A DNA stretch of 55,721 nt from Myxococcales bacterium (GTDB taxonomy: Bacteria > Myxococcota > UBA727 > GCA-2721815), in contig PBLQ01000034.1 of the NCBI GenBank assembly GCA_002721815.1, forward strand, positions 1-55,721. The letters are read 5' to 3'. A model generated the notes under the pieces. It saw nothing but the letters and a program-made list of their open reading frames with translations. It had not been told where the DNA came from and made no database searches. Made by a program: the position numbers and the translations under genes. Below are positions 1 to 7,183 of this stretch, piece after piece (the stretch's first letter is position 1; each line of letters starts with the position of its first letter).

Positions 1-1023
1 CGACGCCATGGCCCCGGGCGTTGCGAGCGCAAACTCAACTTCTTTCTCTTGCGGGGGCACCGGTCGATGACCACTGGCAACCACCAAAAGCCCTGCTTTC
101 ACCGCGTGACATAAGGCCTGACGGTCGGTTTCGGTACGAAGGGGCGGCCAAAATTTAATGGACGTATCATAGGGCCGCTCCAAATGGATCTCTTCGGTGA
201 GCATCAAATGCCAAGGCGACACAGCGGCACTCACGGCCACCCCATCCTCTCGAGCACGGACAAAAGTTTCTAATGCACGAGCACAGGACAAAAAACCCAC
301 GTGCATCTGGGCCCCGGTAAGCTTTGCCATTTCGATGTCTCGCGTCACGGCCAAAACTTCAGCTTCTTCAGGAACACCTTTTAGCCCCAATCGAGTGGCC
401 ACTTTACCTTCGGCGATCACCCCCTCATGCCCAAAGCCAAATATGGGTTGTCCACCAAGCACCATGGTCTGAACGCCGGCTGCGTAGCGGCATGCATTTT
501 GGTACCAAGAAAGATTACGCAAAGGCGTATCCACATCGGAGAAGGCCACCGCTCCAGCCGATGCCATCTCGGCCATATCCGCCAGGTATTCGCCTTCTCG
601 TCCCACTGAAAGCGCCCCTGCAACACATAAGTCTGCAGTATTTGCCTTTTCGGCGCGCCAGAGTCGGTGAGACACGTCTTCACCGGCTTCCACCGTGGGT
701 TCGGTGGTAGGCAGACCCACAACCGTGGTGACGCCTCCCGCCACAGCGCCCATGAGTGTTTCGTCCAAACGCTCTTCTTCTTCGTTGCCAGGAGAACGCA
801 GGTAGACGGCCATATCCACCAACCCCGGCATCACCTGCAGATCGGCCACGTCCACCACCAGGGCGTCATCTGGCGCAGACTGTTTGGGTTGGTCCAGTCC
901 GTTAAAAATGCCAGCTATCTGACCATCTTGGACCAAAACATCGGCAGGACCATCCCAGTTGTTGGTGGGGCAAATCAAATGGCCTTGTTGCAGCCAGATT
1001 GTTTCATGATTGCGGTTGCCCAT
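1..1023 (-). CDS. pyrC': Dihydroorotase-like protein lacking catalytic residues (PyrC'), partial
   Basis: The gene runs off the left edge; 341 codons are visible without a stop. It starts at an ATG that shares one base with the pyrB stop (TGATG), so it is translationally coupled to pyrB. The fold signature of class I dihydroorotase is clear (PGLVDMAVYLRSPG near residue 70, PWHLMLTEE, PPLRTETDR), but key residues are gone. The metal-binding HxH is Ala72-Val-Tyr74, the second His of the later HxxH is Phe244 (MHVGFLS), and the catalytic Asp of the TDHAP motif is Gly318 (ASGHRP). Known non-catalytic homologues (PyrC' of Pseudomonas) support assembly of aspartate carbamoyltransferase. By inference this one is structural and an active dihydroorotase lies elsewhere. 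Confidence 0.88.
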   Translation of the reverse strand, partial: MGNRNHETIWLQQGHLICPTNNWDGPADVLVQDGQIAGIFNGLDQPKQSAPDDALVVDVADLQVMPGLVDMAVYLRSPGNEEEERLDETLMGAVAGGVTTVVGLPTTEPTVEAGEDVSHRLWRAEKANTADLCVAGALSVGREGEYLADMAEMASAGAVAFSDVDTPLRNLSWYQNACRYAAGVQTMVLGGQPIFGFGHEGVIAEGKVATRLGLKGVPEEAEVLAVTRDIEMAKLTGAQMHVGFLSCARALETFVRAREDGVAVSAAVSPWHLMLTEEIHLERPYDTSIKFWPPLRTETDRQALCHAVKAGLLVVASGHRPVPPQEKEVEFALATPGAMAS

Positions 1024-2009
1024 CAGCGTGTTCCTCGATGTTCATTCTGTTGGCCCAAGGCAAGTAAATAAAGAACGGCCATTCGTACGGCGATTCCGTT
1101 CTCGGCCTGCTGCAAAATCACGGAACGAGGGTCATCGGCCACTTGCGGGGCAATTTCAACGCCTCGGTTCATGGGACCCGGGTGCATCACAATGGCGTGT
1201 TCCGGGAGTTTAGCCAAACGTTTTACGGTTAAACCAAAGTGTCGGAAATATTCGCGTTCTGAGGCCATCAGGGGTTCCGCAATACGTTCCTTTTGGATGC
1301 GCAACATCATCACCGCGTCCACGCTTTCAAGGGCCTCATCCACATCCGTGAACGCCGCCACACCATACTGCTCTAAAGCTTGGGGCAACATGGTGCCAGG
1401 CCCAGCCACCCGCACTTCGGCGCCCAATAAACGCAAACACAACATGTTGGAGCGTGCCACCCTGCTGTGGGCAATATCGCCGATAATTGCAATTTTGAGG
1501 CCTTTCAGCCCTTCCTCAGAGCTTCGGTCAAAATGCGACATCAAAGTAAAGGCATCCAACAGAGCTTGCGTGGGGTGCTCGTGCGCCCCGTCACCTGCGT
1601 TGATGATCGCGCCCGTCATTACTTGAGTCAACATTTGGGGAGCTCCAGCTTGACTGTGTCGCACCACCACCAGGTTGGGGTTCATGGCCTCCAAAGTACG
1701 ACCGGTGTCCAACAAGGTTTCACCCTTTTTGAGTGAAGAGGTGCTGGCGTTAAACTGAATGGTGTCGGCACTGAGCCGTTTAGCGGCCAACTCAAAACTG
1801 GTGCGTGTGCGGGTCGATGCCTCGAAAAATAAGTTCGCGACGGTGTGTCCTCGTAAAAACGGCACCTTTTTCAGATTGCGATCGTTGACTTTGGAAAACG
1901 CCTTCGCCGTCTGTAAAATTAACAACACATCTTCTTGAGTGAGGCCATCAATGCCGAGCAGGTGCGAAACGCTCAAGGTCCCTTGCGGCAGGTTGGTCAC
2001 TTGACTCAT
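1023..2009 (-). CDS. pyrB: Aspartate carbamoyltransferase catalytic subunit
   Basis: A 328-residue protein of normal length for the catalytic chain; it condenses carbamoyl phosphate with aspartate in the second step of UMP synthesis. The carbamoyl-phosphate loop STRTRTSFE is at residues 65-73, HPTQALLD follows mid-protein, and the C-terminal aspartate-side motif HPGPMNRG is present. The ATG overlaps the pyrR stop by four bases (ATGA) and the stop overlaps the pyrC' start, so the three genes form one operon. No pyrI regulatory chain is seen here. The adjacent degenerate dihydroorotase suggests a PyrB-PyrC' holoenzyme of the Pseudomonas type (inference). Confidence 0.97.
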   Translation of the reverse strand: MSQVTNLPQGTLSVSHLLGIDGLTQEDVLLILQTAKAFSKVNDRNLKKVPFLRGHTVANLFFEASTRTRTSFELAAKRLSADTIQFNASTSSLKKGETLLDTGRTLEAMNPNLVVVRHSQAGAPQMLTQVMTGAIINAGDGAHEHPTQALLDAFTLMSHFDRSSEEGLKGLKIAIIGDIAHSRVARSNMLCLRLLGAEVRVAGPGTMLPQALEQYGVAAFTDVDEALESVDAVMMLRIQKERIAEPLMASEREYFRHFGLTVKRLAKLPEHAIVMHPGPMNRGVEIAPQVADDPRSVILQQAENGIAVRMAVLYLLALGQQNEHRGTR

Positions 2010-2611
2010 GCGTCACTCCCATTGGCGGCTTTTACTTTTCTGATAGACCATAACCCATCGCCAGTGTGCCCTTCTTCTTTCAGGTGCAACTTGATTTGTT
2101 CATTCAGCTGGCTTTCGAAAGACGCGCCGCAAAAGTCGGGTTGAATGGGCAGCTCGCGGAAGCCCCGGTCTACCAAGACAGCCAACTTGATCTGAGTGGG
2201 ACGACCAAAATCAGTCAGTGCGTCCAACGCAGAACGTACCGTCCGTCCCGTAAACAAAACATCATCCACCAAAACCACGTACATCCCCTCTACATCGAAG
2301 GGGATATCGGTGCCCCTCAAAAATGGGATTCGCGTGGCCTGCCCAGTCATCATGTCATCGCGGTAAAGAGTGATATCCAATACGCCCATTGGGACATCTT
2401 GCCCCAAATCTGCGGACAACGTTTTTTGCATGCGTTTGGCCAGATGGGCGCCCCCGGTACGAATGCCTACCAGGGCCAGCGGGGTTTGAGGACGCTGACG
2501 GGCAAAGGCTTCATACCCAACACGGATGGCCTGGCTCAAAGAAGTCAGGACCTCTTGAACACGTTGGTCATCCCAAATCTGGGAGGGCTCTGGGCGTTGT
2601 GGCTCATTCAT
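2006..2611 (-). CDS. pyrR: PyrR, pyrimidine operon regulator / uracil phosphoribosyltransferase
   Basis: PyrR family, about 201 residues from the chosen ATG at 2611. The PRPP-binding motif VVLVDDVLFTGRTVRSALD is intact and IGIRTGG-like and ITLYRDD segments match the family. An in-frame ATG at 2755 would add 48 residues with no PyrR similarity; the 2611 start has a good ribosome site (GGAG about 6 bases upstream) and gives the usual family length, so it is preferred. It is first in the pyrR-pyrB-pyrC' operon. In Gram-positive bacteria PyrR attenuates transcription by binding leader RNA when UMP is high. Whether it acts so here is unknown. Confidence 0.92.
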   Translation of the reverse strand: MNEPQRPEPSQIWDDQRVQEVLTSLSQAIRVGYEAFARQRPQTPLALVGIRTGGAHLAKRMQKTLSADLGQDVPMGVLDITLYRDDMMTGQATRIPFLRGTDIPFDVEGMYVVLVDDVLFTGRTVRSALDALTDFGRPTQIKLAVLVDRGFRELPIQPDFCGASFESQLNEQIKLHLKEEGHTGDGLWSIRKVKAANGSDA

Positions 2612-2662
2612 GGGCTCTCCAAAATCCGACGTAACACTCCCCGATGGTTTGGCCCCTGTAAA

Positions 2663-2674
2663 CCCCTTTCGGGG
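2663..2674 (-). promoter_or_regulatory. Small GC hairpin in the pyrR leader
   Basis: Between the divergent tRNA promoter and pyrR, the reverse strand carries CCCC-GAAA-GGGG followed by TTT. It is a stable GNRA-loop hairpin that could be part of an attenuator for the pyr operon. The T-run is short and no recognisable PyrR anti-antiterminator consensus was found, so the role is speculative. Confidence 0.25.
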
Positions 2675-2735
2675 TGTGATCGGGCAATATGTTTCATAAA
2701 GTTCACCAATCCGCACCCAATTGTCCCGAAGGGCG

Positions 2736-2764
2736 TTGACAACGCAGGTCTTCATTCGTTAGGG
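2736..2764 (+). promoter_or_regulatory. Possible promoter of tRNA-Pro
   Basis: A perfect -35 TTGACA at 2736-2741 lies 17 bases from a weak -10 (TTAGGG, 2759-2764), ending 16 bases before the tRNA. It lies in the divergent region shared with pyrR. Confidence 0.35.
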
Positions 2765-2780
2765 CAAGACCTCCCTCGAA

Positions 2781-2857
<77 letters not shown>

Positions 2858-2866
2858 CGAGGGACT

Positions 2867-2892
2867 GGGCAAGGGAAACCTTGCCCTTTTTT
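2867..2892 (+). terminator. Rho-independent terminator after tRNA-Pro
   Basis: Perfect 8-bp stem GGGCAAGG / CCTTGCCC with a GAAA loop followed by six T residues, ten bases after the tRNA end. Confidence 0.92.
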
Positions 2893-2912
2893 ATTTAATT
2901 TCAGGTGTTTAA

Positions 2913-3746
2913 ATGACAGAACGGACCCTTCCCACCATCTTGGTTAGTAATGATGACGGTTTTTCCGCCGAAGGCATTCAAGCGTTGGCCGCCGGGCTAT
3001 CCCAGTTTGCGAATGTGGTTGTAGTGGCGCCAGCCCTAAATCAAAGTGCCGTGAGCCAGGCCATTACACTGAAAAAGCCTCTCAAAATACACCAGCACAG
3101 CGCCCCGGGCGGACAAGAGCTGCCTTTTCAGCTGTATGCAGTGGATGGTACCCCTACAGACGCCGCTTATATGGGTCTTTTTAAGGTTCTGGCAGATTCT
3201 CCGCCTGACCTGGTGGTTTCTGGCATCAATCATGGCGCTAACCTTGGCAAAGACGTTCTATACTCGGGGACCGTGGCAGCGGCCCTCGAAGCAGCCATCC
3301 ATGGGTTTAAAGCGGTGGCCTTTTCTCTGGTCAAATCTCAGGCGCCGTGGGACTTCGCCAAGGCCGTGGACTGTGCTGTCCATTTCTGCCAAATGCTCCT
3401 GGAGGCTAAAGATGTCCCACGCGGCGTGGTCTTCAATGTGAATGTGCCCGGGGAACTCAGCGAAGATCGAATGGTCATCACCGACTTGGGAATTCATGAT
3501 TACACGCAATCCGTCGAAGAACGCACATGCCCAAGAGGCGAACCCTATTACTGGATTGGCGGCTCTTTGGCCGGTTTTGAACGGATTCCAGGAACTGATT
3601 GGGATGCCATCGCTAATGGTCACGTGAGTGTCACGCCTTTATTGCCTCAATTTTTTGCACGCAACGAAGCCCAATGGCTCGGCAAACAACGACTAAGTTC
3701 ATGGAAACTCGACCCCTCCCAATTGGACCTAAAGGCAAAATCATGA
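2913..3746 (+). CDS. surE: 5'/3'-nucleotidase SurE
   Basis: A 277-residue SurE family metal-dependent survival nucleotidase that dephosphorylates nucleoside monophosphates. The N-terminal metal site LVSNDDGFSAEGI, the APALNQSAVSQAIT segment and VSGINHGANLGKDVLYSGTV are typical. The ATG has an AGGTG ribosome site. Its stop overlaps the next gene by four bases (ATGA). In enterobacteria surE lies near nlpD; here an NlpD-like gene lies two genes downstream, so the association is conserved. Confidence 0.96.
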   Translation: MTERTLPTILVSNDDGFSAEGIQALAAGLSQFANVVVVAPALNQSAVSQAITLKKPLKIHQHSAPGGQELPFQLYAVDGTPTDAAYMGLFKVLADSPPDLVVSGINHGANLGKDVLYSGTVAAALEAAIHGFKAVAFSLVKSQAPWDFAKAVDCAVHFCQMLLEAKDVPRGVVFNVNVPGELSEDRMVITDLGIHDYTQSVEERTCPRGEPYYWIGGSLAGFERIPGTDWDAIANGHVSVTPLLPQFFARNEAQWLGKQRLSSWKLDPSQLDLKAKS

Positions 3747-4717
3747 AGCAAGACTTCGACGACTTGAGCAAAAGAGACATGGCCACCCTCGTTGGCAAAG
3801 GCCTGCTCATGGGTGGTGCCGACGTCATTCCGGGAGTTAGCGGCGGAACTGTCGCGCTTATTGTTGGCATCTATCAACGCTTGATCAACGCCATTAAATT
3901 ATGGTCCCCAACCACTGTCATCAACCTGCTAAAAAACATCTCCGGTCTTTGGCAAAGTGGCACACCACGACAAAACCTCATCCGCGCTTTACAGGATGTG
4001 GACTTCTTTTTTGTAGCGCCTTTGGGGGCCGGGGTCGCTTCCGCCATTGTGGTGGCATCCAAAATCATTCCCAAGCTGTTACAAACGTATCCCGCTCAGA
4101 TGAACGGTTTCTTTTTTGGTTTGATTCTCATGTCCACCTGGGTCCCCTACAAGCTCCTCGAGCGAAAAGGCGTTCGAGAATGGATTTCCATTGCCTTCTT
4201 TTTGATTCTGGCTTTCTTTTTGGTGGGCCTTCAGGATGCGAACACCCCGAAAGGTTTGCTCGCCATTTTCTGTGCCGGAGCCATCGCCATATGCGCCATG
4301 ATTCTTCCGGGTGTCTCGGGGTCCTATCTGCTCAAAGCCATGGGGCAATACGAATACATCCTCACCAACCTGCACGATGCATTGGCCTTAAATGGCGGGG
4401 CCATGGTCACCATTATCTGCTTCCTGGTGGGGATCGTGGTTGGCATCACCACCTTTGCACGGGTCCTGTCCTGGTTGCTCAAAAATAAACCCGCACTCAC
4501 GTTTTCCGCCCTCGTGGGATTGATGCTCGGCGCCCTTCGGTCCGTCTGGCCTTTTCAGACCGCTCAAAAAATGCCGGCCATGCCCGCCCAATGGGGTGCC
4601 ACCGAAATACAAAGCTTGGTGGCCATGGGAATTGGCATGTGTCTGGTAGGTTTACTATTATATGTGGGTCAAAAGAGCGAAAACCATTCTTCTCCCATCC
4701 ATGAAAACAACTCCTAG
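3743..4717 (+). CDS. DUF368 membrane protein, putative polyprenyl-phosphate transporter (PopT-like)
   Basis: About 324 residues from the ATG that overlaps the surE stop (ATGA); an upstream in-frame ATG at 3674 lies inside surE and is less likely. Family hallmarks are the repeated GADVIPGVSGGTVALIVG near residue 25 and the second MILPGVSGSYLLKAMG. Around eight hydrophobic segments predict a polytopic inner-membrane protein. DUF368 proteins have been implicated in returning undecaprenyl phosphate across the membrane for cell-wall synthesis. Next to an NlpD-like wall factor, a role in envelope recycling is a reasonable inference. Confidence 0.9.
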   Translation: MKQDFDDLSKRDMATLVGKGLLMGGADVIPGVSGGTVALIVGIYQRLINAIKLWSPTTVINLLKNISGLWQSGTPRQNLIRALQDVDFFFVAPLGAGVASAIVVASKIIPKLLQTYPAQMNGFFFGLILMSTWVPYKLLERKGVREWISIAFFLILAFFLVGLQDANTPKGLLAIFCAGAIAICAMILPGVSGSYLLKAMGQYEYILTNLHDALALNGGAMVTIICFLVGIVVGITTFARVLSWLLKNKPALTFSALVGLMLGALRSVWPFQTAQKMPAMPAQWGATEIQSLVAMGIGMCLVGLLLYVGQKSENHSSPIHENNS

Positions 4718-5498
4718 CGCATATCTGATTCAAATCAGCACTCTGGCAGCCGTCCTGCTATTGCCACTGGCGCAGGCCACGGGTTGTGCCACCTGGTTTT
4801 CAAAAAAAAATGATGAAAGCATCAGCAGTGCCAATGGCGAGGGCCTTCCCGGTGTCTATTACGAAGTACAATCCGGTGACACCCTCTGGGCCATCTCCAA
4901 GCAATATCAAGTTCCCGTGGATGAACTTCTCGAAGTCAATGGTCTGGCCCAAGCTCAAGGACTGGCCATAGGTCAAACCCTCTTCATTCCCACCCCTTTG
5001 GAACACGCGCCACAAGCCCCCAAAGTCACGCGCGCAACACGTAAAAAGCCCACCGGTTCAGCAACCTCTTCAAAAACAAGCATGGAGGCCTTGAAAGCAG
5101 TGGGCGGCCAATCCATGGGATGGCCCCTCGGGCAAAGTGGCGGCGTTCTTTATCGAACCTTTCGCAGCAACCGAGACAATCCTTATGAAGGCATCTCCCT
5201 GGGCGCACCCGAAGGCACTGCCGTGTTAGCCGTACTAGATGGTGAAGTGAAGTACGTTGGAGAAGAGCCAACGGCTTTTGGTAAAATGCTGTTGATCAAA
5301 CATGCCGATAAACACATTACAGTTTATGCTCACATGAAAGACATCGAGGTCAAACCCGGCATGAGAGTAAAAAAAGGGAAACAGATTGGCACATTGGGCC
5401 AAACTGGCCGTACCGAATCCCCCCAGCTTTTTTTTCAAATCCGACACGATCGACGAGCAAAAAACCCCTTAGAATATCTGTCGCTTGAAGATGAATAA
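4701..5498 (+). CDS. LysM and degenerate LytM (M23) lipoprotein, NlpD-like amidase activator
   Basis: A 265-residue protein whose ATG at 4701 overlaps the previous gene by 17 bases; it gives a signal peptide ending at a lipobox Cys (QATGC). One LysM domain (YEVQSGDTLWAISKQYQ) is followed by a linker and a C-terminal M23 domain. The peptidase ligands are missing: the HxGxD segment reads YEGISLG and the last His motif reads LFFQIR instead of LHFEIR, although YAHM is kept. That pattern matches catalytically dead NlpD/EnvC, which activate N-acetylmuramyl amidases during cell separation. It probably acts at the outer membrane. The start has only a weak ribosome site. Confidence 0.87.
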   Translation: MKTTPSAYLIQISTLAAVLLLPLAQATGCATWFSKKNDESISSANGEGLPGVYYEVQSGDTLWAISKQYQVPVDELLEVNGLAQAQGLAIGQTLFIPTPLEHAPQAPKVTRATRKKPTGSATSSKTSMEALKAVGGQSMGWPLGQSGGVLYRTFRSNRDNPYEGISLGAPEGTAVLAVLDGEVKYVGEEPTAFGKMLLIKHADKHITVYAHMKDIEVKPGMRVKKGKQIGTLGQTGRTESPQLFFQIRHDRRAKNPLEYLSLEDE

Positions 5499-5513
5499 AG
5501 GAGGGTTTTCAAG

Positions 5514-5541
5514 TTGACCCTGTGTCCAGCTCCGATCTAAA
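5514..5541 (+). promoter_or_regulatory. Probable promoter of tRNA-Arg
   Basis: TTGACC (5514-5519), 16-base spacer, TCTAAA (5536-5541), placed 24 bases before the tRNA 5' end. Confidence 0.45.
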
Positions 5542-5565
5542 AGCCCTACCAAGTGGACCAAAGAT

Positions 5566-5642
5566 GCTTCCATAGCTCAGTTGGATAGAGCACTGGTTTC
5601 CTAAACCAGGGGTCGCAGGTTCGAGCCCTGCTGGGAGCGCCA
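5566..5642 (+). tRNA. tRNA-Arg (anticodon CCT)
   Basis: Acceptor GCTTCCA pairs with TGGGAGC (one G-T), followed by GCCA. The anticodon stem CTGGT/ACCAG encloses TTCCTAA, giving anticodon CCT for AGG codons. The T arm has GGTTCGAGCC. A T-rich stretch CTTTTTCT follows immediately and may serve as terminator. Confidence 0.96.
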
Positions 5643-5718
5643 CTTTTTCTAAACACACGTTTATAATAGATCTTTCCCCGTGTAGGACAATGTAGGACGT
5701 CGAAAAAAAACGGTTTTT

Positions 5719-5734
5719 CGTGATCCATCTCACA
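5719..5734 (+). promoter_or_regulatory. CRP-like site upstream of the DUF1521 gene
   Basis: CGTGA-TCCATC-TCACA fits the CRP-family consensus TGTGA-N6-TCACA with one mismatch and sits in an AT-rich intergenic region about 90 bases before the gene. No experimental support is available from sequence alone. Confidence 0.4.
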
Positions 5735-5825
5735 ACTTTCCATCACCCAAAGCGATACTTAAATCGGTTTTTAACTAAACAAATATTTTTTGGGGGGGAC
5801 CGAGTTGTCCCTAGGGAGTTTTCAA

Positions 5826-7079
5826 ATGGCGATTAGTAATACGGTAAACAACACAACATCGGTAACCAACAACAACACTGTTAATAACATCAACATTAAT
5901 ATTAACATTAACAACATCAACTCACCTACCGGCGTCACCGCGGTCAATAACTTCCAAAGTTTGACCCAGCGACCTGGTTTTTCGAGCTACGTGAGTGCCA
6001 CCTCTGTACACTGCGGCACGGTCGGCCAATTACCAAAACCACAGGTGGCACAGGCCGGTACACCCGCAGGCAAAGGCTTGAGCAAAGACCCACAAGGGTG
6101 GCCAAAAGGAACGATTAAAACTGCTGGGGGCTACCACATCGTTCCAGAGGGCAAACAAGCAGCTTGGAAGATTTACGGACCCGATCAAAAACACGGTCAG
6201 AAAGCGAATACACGCGTCTGGGGCGACCCCCATGTATCCGAAAAAGATGGCACCCGATGGGACTTCACCAAAAACAGTGACTTTCTCTTGCCTGACGGTA
6301 CACGAATTAACTGTCAGACCACGTCGGAAACGGGCAAGTCTGTGTCCAAAGGTCTCACCATCTCCAACGGGATGGACAAGGTGAATGTCAGCGGGATTAA
6401 CACCAATCATCCGAAGACTGGTGAAATCACCAAAGACGGTTACGAATGGCGCGCCAAGCACATTCAAGGCAACCCCACCCGCGATACCTTTCGGTTGGGT
6501 GGCGATTCTAAAAACATCCATTGGTTCAAAGACGGTAAGTCCGGCAGCGATTTGATCACCGGCGCTTACTACAAAAATAACGCTTACCAGCAAAAGATTA
6601 ACCCGAACAAGAAGTACTGGGTGGCACCACAAATGCGGCCTGCCACCGGAAGTAACGCTTGGGGCAATCAGATTCGCAACCAGACCACGGATGTATTGGG
6701 GCACCTGTCGCAATCTCAAAGTCAAGCGCAACTCAATGGTTCTTTTATGGCTTTGGATCATGCCAAACAAGAACTGAACCAAGCAATCGGACCATTTAAG
6801 CCTTACCAACCCAGCATCAACACTTGGGGACACTTCGGCATGGGTTTTGGCTCAGAAAGCAACTCTTATTTTGAGTCTCATGCCTGGACTGACGGGGTCA
6901 ATAGTGGCTACGCTGCCTTCGGTGTGTCCAGCAACTATCACGCATTTGGTGGTCTGGGATGCTACTTCAACGACTGGGGCCATGCCTTCGGCTGTGTGGG
7001 TGCAATGGGCGACCTGTTCAACGCCCATGACTACTTCGCGGTGTCCACCACCAGTTTCATGGCCAGCCGTCTGTGCTAA
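5826..7079 (+). CDS. Asn-rich protein with DUF1521 metal-induced self-cleaving domain (NopE1-like)
   Basis: A 417-residue protein; the ATG at 5826 has AGGGAG seven bases upstream, better than an in-frame TTG at 5790. Residues 5-35 are low-complexity Asn/Thr/Ile (INININNIN). The core (about 130-290) matches DUF1521: RVWGDPHV, DGTRWDF, SDFLLPDGTRI. In NopE1, a type III secreted effector of Bradyrhizobium, this domain cuts itself between Asp and Pro of GD|PHV when calcium binds; here that bond is D134|P135. The C-terminal third is rich in Gly, His, Phe and Tyr. There is no classical signal peptide. The next gene encodes a SycD-like chaperone, so a secreted effector or toxin is a plausible inference. 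Confidence 0.85.
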   Translation: MAISNTVNNTTSVTNNNTVNNININININNINSPTGVTAVNNFQSLTQRPGFSSYVSATSVHCGTVGQLPKPQVAQAGTPAGKGLSKDPQGWPKGTIKTAGGYHIVPEGKQAAWKIYGPDQKHGQKANTRVWGDPHVSEKDGTRWDFTKNSDFLLPDGTRINCQTTSETGKSVSKGLTISNGMDKVNVSGINTNHPKTGEITKDGYEWRAKHIQGNPTRDTFRLGGDSKNIHWFKDGKSGSDLITGAYYKNNAYQQKINPNKKYWVAPQMRPATGSNAWGNQIRNQTTDVLGHLSQSQSQAQLNGSFMALDHAKQELNQAIGPFKPYQPSINTWGHFGMGFGSESNSYFESHAWTDGVNSGYAAFGVSSNYHAFGGLGCYFNDWGHAFGCVGAMGDLFNAHDYFAVSTTSFMASRLC

Positions 7080-7105
7080 AATTTAACGGGGAAGAATGAG
7101 AGATT

Positions 7106-7155
7106 CAGATGATGCCGTGCAGTTTGAGGGGATTTGCCGGCGTCATCTGATTTTC
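7106..7155 (+). terminator. Intercistronic hairpin, terminator or attenuator
   Basis: CAGATGATGCCG (7106-7117) pairs with CGGCGTCATCTG (7138-7149) over 12 positions with one T-G pair; a 20-base loop separates them and ATTTTC follows. It may end the DUF1521 transcript or tune read-through into the chaperone gene. Confidence 0.5.
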
Positions 7156-7171
7156 GATGTGACATCACATC
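7156..7171 (+). promoter_or_regulatory. Perfect palindrome before the chaperone gene
   Basis: GATGTGA-CA-TCACATC, a 16-base perfect inverted repeat just upstream of the ribosome site AGGAG (7174-7178). The half-sites resemble CRP boxes but the spacer is 2 rather than 6, so it is more likely another regulator's operator or a leader hairpin. Confidence 0.45.
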
Positions 7172-7183
7172 ACAGGAGTCATC

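Noticed and set aside
324-1213. Several forward and reverse ORFs over the left edge
   Set aside because: They are other-frame shadows of pyrC' and pyrB, which show clear family motifs in their own frame.
2006-2755. Longer 249-residue start for PyrR
   Set aside because: The extra 48 residues have no family similarity and lie upstream of a good ribosome site; they are more likely leader RNA.
5684-5699. Direct repeat tgtaggac after tRNA-Arg as an integration site
   Set aside because: Only two adjacent 8-base copies, no integrase and no duplicate of the tRNA 3' end in the window.
5701-5720. A-run/T-run hairpin (cgaaaaa ... tttttcg) after tRNA-Arg as a terminator
   Set aside because: The stem is almost entirely A-T and lacks a GC core; it is weaker than the T-run directly after the tRNA.
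5509-5746. Reverse-strand ORFs with AGLEPATPGLGNQ-type and SRARTCDPWFRKP-type peptides
   Set aside because: These are translations of the antisense of tRNA-Arg, a classic false protein in databases; no real gene.
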